Positions 56,241 to 64,000 of a stretch of DNA of 64,000 nt are shown here, in pieces. Position 1 is the stretch's first letter. Each line of letters opens with the position of its first letter. This stretch comes from Apoda limacodes (lineage: Eukaryota > Arthropoda > Insecta > Lepidoptera > Limacodidae), in NCBI GenBank assembly GCA_946406115.1, contig OX291553.1, forward strand, positions 14,203,001-14,267,000, in the 5' to 3' direction. Position numbers and translations under genes: made by a program. Below the pieces are notes generated by a model. It was not told where the DNA came from and did not search any database. It saw nothing but the letters and a program-made list of their open reading frames with translations.

Positions 56241-56689
56241 CTAAACCGATTAAGAACTAAATCTGATCCCTAGTTTCTGAGAAACATGTAGACCAACATA
56301 CACTTCTGAAATTTGACACATCCTTTAAGAACCCCACATAAACAAACAAATATAATTTTTGTTAAATTCTGACAGCATTACGTACCTACAAAAGGGTCTA
56401 TTTTTTATTTCATTTTATGAAGTCGGTTAAAAATAATACGCACCATGATGTTGCCTACACCGCAAAAAGGGGCCATAATTTAATGGATACATTATAAGAT
56501 TTATTTTTTGTCGGTGTGTGAGTAGTAGCCACAAATAATGGATATCATAACGACGACCATAGATAAGTTGTCTATAATAATTTAAGGTATAATAAAATGC
56601 AATAAAGTTGAGCGGTTATTCAACATTTACCGTGAGCATTATTTCAAACATCTGAGATGGTAGAAGCCTTAAGCATTCAATAGGGAGGA
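56241..56689. other. Spacer with repeat scrap
   Basis: TGAAGTCGGTTAAAAA near 56,420 is the end motif of the repeat at 24,170-24,385. Nothing else was recognised. Confidence 0.45.
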
Positions 56690-56890
56690 AAGTTTGGAAT
56701 TGAGGTAACGAATTTCTTTCTCACAGCTTGTCTTTGAACATAGTCAAAAGTACCAAGCTGGCATCTAAGTGTACCTACCAAGAGATGGCAGCAGTAGATA
56801 TACAACATACATGAAGTCTCTGCCTACGCCCCAGGGCGAAGTTCTGTTTTGCTCCGTTGAGCACACTGAGTTTGGCAGATATTATTTTGA
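56690..56890 (-). pseudogene. YADD-type LINE C-terminal fragment, very diverged
   Basis: On the plus strand ACCAAGCTGGCATCTAAGTG, AGAGATGGCAGCAGTAG and TTTTGCTCCGTTGAGCACAC correspond to GGGTCAAGCTGGTATTCGG, AGAGATGGCAGCAGTAC and CTTCGCTCTATTGAGTACAC at 49.0-49.2 kb. It is an old fragment of that LINE family in the same orientation. Confidence 0.6.
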
Positions 56891-59245
56891 ATATTTGTCA
56901 GTTTTAAAAAAGGTCAAAAGAAGAAAGAAAATGACGAAAATATAAGTGTGGCATAAGAAGTGAGGAATAATTAGATGGGTAAACTATTTGCTAAATAGCA
57001 AATGTGGGTGCAAAACATTACAAAATACTTAAGTTACTTTACTTACGTATCGTAGCATCTGTTGTACTTGCTATAAAAAAATCAATCACAAGTAATTCTA
57101 GTAACATTTTCGTCTTTTGTCTGTGTGATATATCCAATCACATAAAGTTAGTTTACCTTCGTGATAGGTTTAATATATTTTTTAGCAAGATTAAATATTT
57201 TAAAGGATTAATTTTTACACTATATTGTCATTAAATCGTATGTTTATAAACTTAAAATTTAGCACATTTTCTAAGTTAACAAATACACAGGTAAAAATTT
57301 AACTAAGTTTAAAAGCACAGTTATTATAAACTTCGTAAAAAGTTTCTAATTCGATTTAGTATTTATAGGCAGTGAATACGATACGACTACTTTCGACCGC
57401 AGTTTTCCTTGACTGCCTAATATAATTCAGCTCGTTGTTGGTAGTAACAACGCCCACCCCCATCCCTTGAGTTTTCCTTCCCTTTCTTTCAAATCGACTA
57501 AGGTTTAAGTTCACCGAACAAGTATTAACCATTGGTTTTGTAATTGCCTTGTTAAACTGCAACTGCTGTTTAAACGGGATGCGTGAATTTTATAGTTCAC
57601 AATGTTTTTTGAATGAATGGGTGAACTATTATGCGACCTAATTGAGGATGTATGCACAGAAGTACGGGTAACCACTTATAAAGCACATTATACTTCATGT
57701 TAGTATTATACATTGTACAATAATTTAAAGAAGTTGGTTATTTCATTTGAATCTTAGACTACAGTATACATTTTGAATGTATACGGGTGAATTTAATACT
57801 TTACAAGGTGATTATAGCCATGCGGAGTGGTGAGAATACCGACATCGTATATGATGTTAATTTTTAACTAAATACTCAGTGCATTTATTGACATAGTAGT
57901 TAAAATTTTACTGTTACAACTTTATCGTTGAGCGCAATTCATCAAAAAATTAAACTCATTTCCAAGTATTCTAAATAATCAATTATTATATTATTTACAT
58001 ATCTTCTTCAATTATACTACCAACCTATACCTAATTTATGTCGAACAAAGTATCCCTATAGGAATCAAATAAAGTATCAATGCACAGATACAATAAAGAA
58101 ACGACTGATTGGGTGTTTAACCGACCTCTTCAAGCCTGGCTAAGTTAAACGGCTGATTGACGTAGTTAATCAATGTGTTTTGGGTGGAGAACCGAAAAAA
58201 AAGGTTGATGGATTGTTTAAACAATAGTCCGTGTTTAAACGACCCATCAAATTTCGACAATCTCGGGCCAAAAACCGTAAGTTATCTTTAGCCTGTTATT
58301 TATTACCTTTTAAACATTGTATATATAAAATATTGTAAACATGGAATGTTTTTCTATATTTATGTATGTTGATATTGTAACCACCGAAACCCCTTATCCA
58401 CATAATATCATTTTCTGGAAATATACTTTTCTTATAATATGATATAGTCAAAATGTGATGTTCTTGAAATAAGACATTTGTGACAATCAGCACGACACGA
58501 TTATTAATGTATATTTGCCTAAACAGTACCGAAAGGATAAACATAACGGGGTATAATATATAAAATCCATTCCAGCACCAGCAAAATGAAATTGTAATAA
58601 TTAAAATTAAACCACCTTTATATATCAATTACTAAGTACAAGTAAGCACTTTTAAATTGTTAAGCTAAATGGTCTTCCTTGTTGTAGTATAGGTACAAAC
58701 TTAAAGTTTTTCCTATCTATACTACTTTGGAATTTGACTTTATGTAGAAAATTAAATAGAATTTTAAGTTTGCAAAAATGGCTTATCCGATTCAAAAAAG
58801 GAGAAAGTTCTATATTCGACGAGTAGGTTTTTATTCTAAGTAAGTTCACCAATTTCTAGACAACTGCGTAACTCACTTGAATGATTTAATTATATTTGAT
58901 TGAGCTTGACCCCTTGATGGTCCCATATAAAGACGAGAATTGGATCATAGGGAGCGGAGATACGTAGGTAAGAAAATGTGGTTCTAACTTTTACTTGTAT
59001 ATTATGTTTAGTTGTTCAAATGAATTTTGAGTGTGTATGTAACATGATGTCTTTGCCGATTGTGTACCGGTTTTAATGAAGGCCTACTTTTTGATATATG
59101 CCCAAGTACCGATTGAAATAAATAAACATATATAAAATAATAGGTACACTTAAATCAAATCCCCACTAAAAGTGAAAAACTACTTTACGAAGATGAAACA
59201 TTGAGCTAAGTGTTTTCTACTTTTTTAAGTCGGATGTCAACAAAA
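56891..59245. other. Intergenic or intronic stretch, no exon recognised
   Basis: If the Ig gene extends upstream this is probably its intron, but no signal-peptide exon was found on the minus strand. The 110-codon minus frame at 58,296-58,628 is AT-rich with no recognised domain. The other frames are short. Confidence 0.45.
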
Positions 59246-59330
59246 AAACTGGCCAAGTGTGAGTTAGACTCGCGCACCGAGGGTTCCGTACGTAATTTAC
59301 AAAGACAAACTAAAAAACACTGTGCCGATA
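59246..59330 (+). repeat. Dispersed repeat (AGTGCGAGTCGG family), truncated
   Basis: AACTGGCCAAGTGTGAGTTAG then ACTCGCGCACCGAGGGTTCCG is the start of the family seen at 55,816. The copy stops after less than 100 bases. Confidence 0.65.
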
Positions 59331-59461
59331 AGCGGTCACACATCCAAGTACTGACCCAGCCCGACGTTGCTTAAAATTTAATTATTGAGAACTAGTTATA
59401 AGCAATAAGTTGTAGAAAGCTGCTAAAAGTGGCCGTTTTTCGCAGAAAAGCTATGTACAAC

Positions 59462-59580
59462 CATGGGCGTAGTCAGCTTTTGGATTGGGGGGGGGGGGCA
59501 GACCTGATAGAAAATGTCATTTTTATATAGTGAACATGTTCATTTTGAGCAAATTCCTGCAGGTTATGGGCACGCCCATG
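59462..59580. mobile_element. hAT-like MITE, 119 bp (same family as 19.3-21.0 kb)
   Basis: The ends CATGGGCGTAGTCAGC and, in reverse complement, CATGGGCGTGCCC are followed by a G run, as in the 1,770-bp element. The 8-bp flanks are TGTACAAC (59,454-59,461) and TGTGCAAC (59,581-59,588), one mismatch. A related repeat without the insert is at about 21,208-21,255. Internally deleted, non-coding. Confidence 0.8.
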
Positions 59581-59588
59581 TGTGCAAC

Positions 59589-59885
59589 TCACGGATATTT
59601 GCCAGATACAATACCTACGTAAAGATCTACAACTAGCTTATACCTAGTGCTTAATACTTGATATGTAACATTTCTGAAATGTATTTTGTAAAATGAAGGA
59701 AATAAAAAATAAATTTGGGCGGCGCTAGTTAGGTAGGTACTGCACCTTACGTGGAGTTTTTTTTATCAGACGTCATTCCTTTAAAAATGTATGTATGTAC
59801 GGCTGCATTGGGAAAGATTTTTATGCTTATACAGTTCCCGGCCCTCCCTAAAGTTTACTTAGGTGACCTAGAATTGCAGAATTAA
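59589..59885. other. Spacer, nothing recognised
   Basis: AT-rich sequence without gene signal. Confidence 0.5.
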
Positions 59886-60300
59886 ATTTTTGAAGTGAAA
59901 ACTTCTTTAGCTGCGTTGTGCACAACTTTTGTAATGGGTCAAAAATGTTAAACTCGCGTCAGGTCACGTGTCCTGATCGAAAATTCATAGGAAATTCGTA
60001 AGACAGAACTCACGTCAGGTGTATTTACAATGTCAAATATACATACGACAAAAAAGTAAATAAACAAACATTATTATTTGTGATGGGTAAAAATTATAAA
60101 CTCGCGTCAGGCTGATCGACAATTCGTAGGACGGAAACCATAATGCCACGGCATAAAAATTTGCAAGACGGAAACCATAATGCCACGCCTATTATAATTT
60201 TGAAGTGAAAACGTCTTTAGTGGCGTTGTGTACCTTTTTTTGTGATGGGTAAAAAATGTTAAACTCTATAGGACGAATAAAAAGTAAGAGGAAATTGGGT
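59886..60300. repeat. Short-range direct repeats, about 310-bp spacing
   Basis: TTTTGAAGTGAAAACTTCTTT then GCGTTGTGCAC (from 59,888) recurs near 60,200 as TTTTGAAGTGAAAACGTCTTT and GCGTTGTGTAC, each followed by GATGGGT or AATGGGT and AAAAATGTTAAACTC. AAACTCGCGTCAGG also recurs near 59,950 and 60,099, and GACGGAAACCATAATGCCACG twice at about 60,131-60,186. A local amplification of a small module. Confidence 0.75.
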
Positions 60301-60519
60301 TGATGAAAGTGCGGATTACTCATGTTAAAATGTTATATCCAGGTTGTATGTTTTCAATTCTGCCGACACTTCCGGAGTTCAACACGTTTTTTTTTTTATA
60401 AAACTTACTCTGAAACTATTGAAACCAGCAGCGATGCCATTGTCAGACAGAGTTGTAGCAAAGGTATCAGATATAAATCCCTTTTTCTTAAAAAATAAAA
60501 ACTTTAAAAATTTTTATTT

Positions 60520-61508
60520 AAAAAAAATATATTTCTCAACGTTGTTTTCTTCTTCCTCGATGCATTTAGTCCAGCGCTTCTCCAATGACGTTACACGAGT
60601 TTGAAAAAATGTTTTCTCCAACCCCATAAAATATTCGGCTAGGACAACAATGACTTCATCGTTTGATTAAAATCTCTGGGCACCTAACCATTTCTTCAGG
60701 TTTGGGAATAAGTGAAAGTCGGACGGGGTCAGATCTGGGGAATAGGGTGGATGCGTTAGCAATTCGACCCGCAGTTCATGAGTTTGGCGACTGCAACCAT
60801 TGACGTGTGTACAGGTGCGTTGTCATTGTGGAACAAAACTTTTTTCTTGGCCAAATAAGGTCGTTTCTTACTCTCTCACTCACTCACCATTCACTCTTCA
60901 TTTATTGTTTTTCCTTCTTGCAGGTAAGCTACTAAAATAATCCCTCGAGCATCCCAAAAAAAAAGTCGCCATCACTTTTCAAGCCTACAAAACGGTTTTG
61001 CTTTCTTGCTTAGATTGTTATATTGTTTTAGAAGTATAATGATGTATCCAGGTTTCATCTACTGTAACATGACGCCGCAAAAACTCGTTAAGATCTCTGT
61101 TAAACAGCGCCAAACACTCTGATGAATCGTCTACTCGACGTTGCTTTTGGTCAATAGTGAGCAAACGCGGCATCCATCGCGCGCGTTTGTGTAAAATATT
61201 AAAAACGCGTTCAGATGAAATGCTCACCATCTCTGCCATCTTTCGCAACTTCAAGCACCGATCGTTCAATAAAATTTTGTGAAATTTTTGATCATGTTCG
61301 GATTCGTGACTTCATTTGGACCGCCAGACCCATGGGTGTCTTCGCAGCTCAGTCTTCCACATTTAAAATCAGTTACCCAGGTGAGAATTGTACTCAATGA
61401 AGGAGCAGAATTAGCAAAAACACTGTCTAGCTTGGCTTTAATTTGGGTTGCTGTTTTCTCTTTTAAAACGTAAAACTTTACCATCGCACAAATTTCGTTT
61501 TTTTCCAT
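60520..61508 (-). pseudogene. mariner (DD34D-type) transposase pseudogene
   Basis: The N-terminus is at 61,508 (MEKNEICAMVKFYVLKEKTA), with helix-turn-helix-like sequence and a WVTDFKCGRLSCEDTHGSGG linker. A frameshift near 61,266 leads to SISSERVFNILHKRARWMPR and the first catalytic aspartate in VTVDETWIHHY. After indels and stops, the second appears in FHNDNAPVHTS (about 60,820-60,850) and the third, in another frame, in SPDLTPSDFHLF (about 60,715-60,750). The C-terminal SLEKRWTKCIEEEENNVEK is near 60,540-60,600. All catalytic residues are traceable, but multiple frameshifts make it dead. It belongs to a different mariner lineage from the 17 kb copy. TIRs were not located. Confidence 0.88.
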
Positions 61509-61985
61509 TGTTAAGAAAATTCATGATTGAGAAAGATCTAGATCCTCTCATACAAATTCCATCTGTTCAGTTTTAATTCAAATTTGGCGTTCTGTTTTCG
61601 AAAAGATGCCAGAATTTAATGTAATATTTTTTTTGTCTATCTTTTTTTTAAGTTCGCCGTTTCGGCCAGTTATCAATTAGCCCTGATATATGTTTAAGAT
61701 GTGAAAAAATATATGCTTAAAATCGTGTAAAGATGCAGTACCGTGGAAAACGGACTACATTTTTTTATTAAATCTCTGCGGATGCAGCAACTCATATAAT
61801 TCTGGTCGAAGTTCACTTAAGGTAAGTTCCTTCAACCATAAGGTTTACCCGCGAAAAATAGGTAAGTACCTCTGAGTGTGCGATTTGTTGACTACATGTA
61901 GACATATTAAAAGGCGCTTAACCTATTTCAGAGACTTCATATATAAAGTTTGCTGCAGCAAAATATTTTATATAAAACCCTTTTA
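61509..61985. other. Spacer, nothing recognised
   Basis: AT-rich sequence; TIR of the neighbouring mariner not recognised. Confidence 0.45.
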
Positions 61986-61989
61986 TAAA

Positions 61990-62095
61990 AATTAAATACC
62001 ACGAAGGTGGCAAATAAGCGTACGGTCCGCCCGATGTGAAGCGGTCACCGCAGCCTATGGACGCGTGCAATACCGCTCACAAGGTGGAAACACTA
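61990..62095 (-). repeat. YADD-type LINE, 3' end
   Basis: On the plus strand GGTGGCAAATAAGCGTACGG, GCGGTCACCGCAGCCTATGG and ACGCGTGCAATACC match the 3' tails at 39.4 and 48.8 kb. A very short 5'-truncated copy. Confidence 0.75.
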
Positions 62096-62654
62096 GGCAT
62101 ATATGCCTTTAATTCATTAAAGTACTAACACCAGAAACCTATAGATATGTATATTTTTTAATAGTTGGCAATTTCCATATAACAGCCTACGGGCCATAAG
62201 TAACAGCAATATCCATTCCATATTGGTCCATAAAACCTTTGCTAGCTCCTAATTTATTTGCGGAAAATTGATCCGTATTCCATATTGCTGTAATGTATGT
62301 TTATGGATAACTCCAAGAGTTTTTTATATTTATTCTTGCTTCTGATATTAGATCTCGAGGTCAAACAACTTGTAATAGCTATTTATGTAATTGTTGCGAA
62401 TATGAGTACTTTTTAACACGAGTGACAGTATTAAAAAAACGTGCAATTGCATACTATTTTGCATAAATTACCCGTTTTAGCCGGGAATCAAACCTGTTAA
62501 ATATGGAAATTTTTATTTCTATTTTATGACATCAGGATATAAAGGTCATTATTGACGACAAGTGGTGAAGTGGAAATCGGTTTTTACTAATTGGTGGTGA
62601 AATTTGGTGGTGAGTTGGTCATGAGGACATTATTAAGGATCAATGTCTTTAAAA
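62096..62654. other. Spacer, nothing recognised
   Basis: AT-rich sequence without gene signal. Confidence 0.5.
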
Positions 62655-62875
62655 TATAACGACAGCCTCTGTGGCTCAGTGGGTAGTGATATGCCTGCTG
62701 AGCTAGAGGCGTAGGTTTGATACCCGCACAGGACAAAAAAATATCATTGTGTTTGTCTTTGGTCCAGGAGTTTTTCTATGATAATATGTATGTATTTATA
62801 GAACAAAGTATAAATATGTATATGTATCCGTTATCTGGTATTGATATAACAAGCTTTGCAAATTATAATTATATC
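62655..62875 (+). repeat. tRNA-derived SINE, different family
   Basis: The A box TGGCTCAGTGGGTAG and B box GGTTTGATACC are about 35 bases apart. The tail includes TTTGGTCCAGGAGTTTT and ends near CAAGCTTTGCAAATTATAAT. The tRNA-like part lacks a matching acceptor stem at its 3' side, so a SINE is preferred over a functional tRNA gene. Confidence 0.7.
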
Positions 62876-62984
62876 TTAAATTACAAAAAGGCTTAGAAAA
62901 TAACTAAATATATTCGTTTTACCTTATGTAACGTATGATATGTATTTACTACTTATTAATAAGAACAATAATAAATCATATTTT

Positions 62985-63410
62985 TCATCACACCCACTCG
63001 TAAAAGTGTCATTACCTGCAGTCAAAGAAGGCGTTCTTAGAACTCAACGGCGGTAATGACGCACATATGTATAAAAGCTGTCCTGTTCAAAATATGAAAT
63101 ACGCGGTAAGCGAGCAATTACAGGTTTTAACTTCAGCCAAAACTTTTTAATTCATAAATTCTCTAGATAAATAGCGGTGGCGTTGTTTTCTATACCTGCA
63201 ATTTTAATTGTGTTTTGGTGAGTTTATTTATTTATTTATTCACCTAGTATTTTTATTTATATACTCGAAAATGTAATGAAAAACATAGTGTGTAATACGG
63301 GTGGTGCGAAAGTTACACACTTGAGCCATTAAAGGTCATTAAAGGCGATAGGCTTCTAAATAGCCTCTTGTTAGTAATTTTCTCCTTACCACCCTTAATA
63401 CACAATGTTC
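62985..63410 (+). repeat. Uncharacterised dispersed repeat R1, copy 2
   Basis: Blocks in order: TTTAACTTCAGCCAAAACTT, TTAATTCATAAATT, GTGGCGTTGTTTTCTAT, AATTGTGTTTTGGTGAGTTT and GTTAGTAATTTTCTCC then ACCACCC. They match 41,560-42,040 in the same orientation with diverged spacers. No coding potential and no terminal repeats were recognised. Confidence 0.65.
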
Positions 63411-64000
63411 TATTATCTGAATTGGTCTTTTTTCTATTTATTATGTTACTATGGTATTTAAAAGATATTGATCCTTATGAATGACCCTTTCGACTGGTGA
63501 CCTTAAATACAGGCTGTTTAATTTTATATTTCGCAGGTTCGATTCCTGACTCCAAAACAGGTGATTTATAAGAAAATCTTTGTCTGTCAAAGTAAAAAGA
63601 TCTTTCTCAAATTAGGTTTGAAATTAGTTAGTTTCAAATTCTTTTGAATTCTCATAATTACATATTTTGAAAAATATCTTTTAGTAAAATTTGCCATCAT
63701 CAATATTTATGGTACTTTCTCTCCAACCACGGCGTTTCCTGTCCATCCTGTATATTATGACAAAAGAGTACGAACATTTAATGCAGTGTATGAGAAGTTA
63801 GAGTTGCAGATAAGGGGTTAAAAAAATTTGACGTCTATGGTCCACGTCATAAAAGATTTAATATTAATTTGTCAAATTATTTAAATTTTTCATCAAATAA
63901 ACTTATGAAGAGATAAAAGACAAAATAAAAAAAACAAATAAAAGTGGGACGATTTGGGTAAACAACCTCAACGCCTTCAACCTATATAAACAACTACAAA
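63411..64000. other. Terminal stretch, nothing firm recognised
   Basis: GCAGGTTCGATTCC at about 63,534 resembles a Pol III B box, but no A box of matching spacing is evident. The rest is AT-rich. Confidence 0.4.

Noticed and set aside
58296..58628. 110-codon hydrophobic minus-strand ORF, possible signal-peptide exon of the Ig gene
   Set aside because: It is AT-rich background with no Ig-compatible end in phase 1 and no similarity to the expected N-terminus.
62655..62735. tRNA gene on the plus strand
   Set aside because: A and B boxes are present, but the 3' side does not close an acceptor stem and a SINE-like tail follows.

Overview
The window is nuclear DNA from an arthropod, most likely a moth or butterfly (Lepidoptera). 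It is AT-rich and gene-poor, long reading frames are rare, and the one real gene is split into short exons with GT/GC...AG borders. The repeats (mariner, hAT, jockey-like and RTE-like LINE ends, tRNA-derived SINEs, and families ending in short TCTGTCTGTC or AAGTGCGAGTCGGACTC-like motifs) are of kinds I associate with lepidopteran genomes. The taxon is inferred from repeat style and the gene, not from a search.

Gene content: the only convincing host gene is on the minus strand between about 49.6 and 55.5 kb. Six exons (55,404-55,501; 54,833-55,040; 50,747-50,905; 50,149-50,277; 49,942-50,079; 49,592-49,738) join in compatible phases and encode three consecutive immunoglobulin domains of the DIP (Dpr-interacting protein)/lachesin/IgLON type. 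Its signal-peptide exon(s) and C-terminal membrane-anchor exon were not found. One intron has a GC donor. The largest intron (3.9 kb) is mostly one 2.36-kb DNA-transposon-like element that itself carries a LINE fragment.

Layout: 0-10 kb holds dispersed repeats, two foldback MITEs and a jockey copy interrupted by a third MITE. At 11.1-13.3 kb is a 5'-truncated jockey-like retrotransposon (minus) whose 5' end is a perfect 46-bp palindrome. At 16.3-18.6 kb is a three-level nest: a TIR element, inside it a dispersed repeat, and inside that a dead mariner. At 19.3-21.0 kb is a 1.77-kb hAT-like element with a perfect 8-bp target duplication. At 22-26 kb are a hAT MITE, another foldback MITE and LINE debris. 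At 26.7-29.56 kb is an unusual mosaic tandem repeat. At 30-49 kb are LINE ends, SINEs, a 62-bp perfect palindrome, short tandem duplications and little else. The Ig gene occupies 49.6-55.5 kb. At 56-64 kb are dispersed repeats, a 119-bp hAT MITE, a decayed mariner and a SINE.

The notable story is transposon stratigraphy. Several insertions can be read to the base from target-site duplications, and in three cases a related empty site elsewhere in the window supports the call (16.7 versus 56.05 kb; 7.26 versus 11.46 kb; 59.46 versus 21.23 kb). I did not find a novel multi-gene system.
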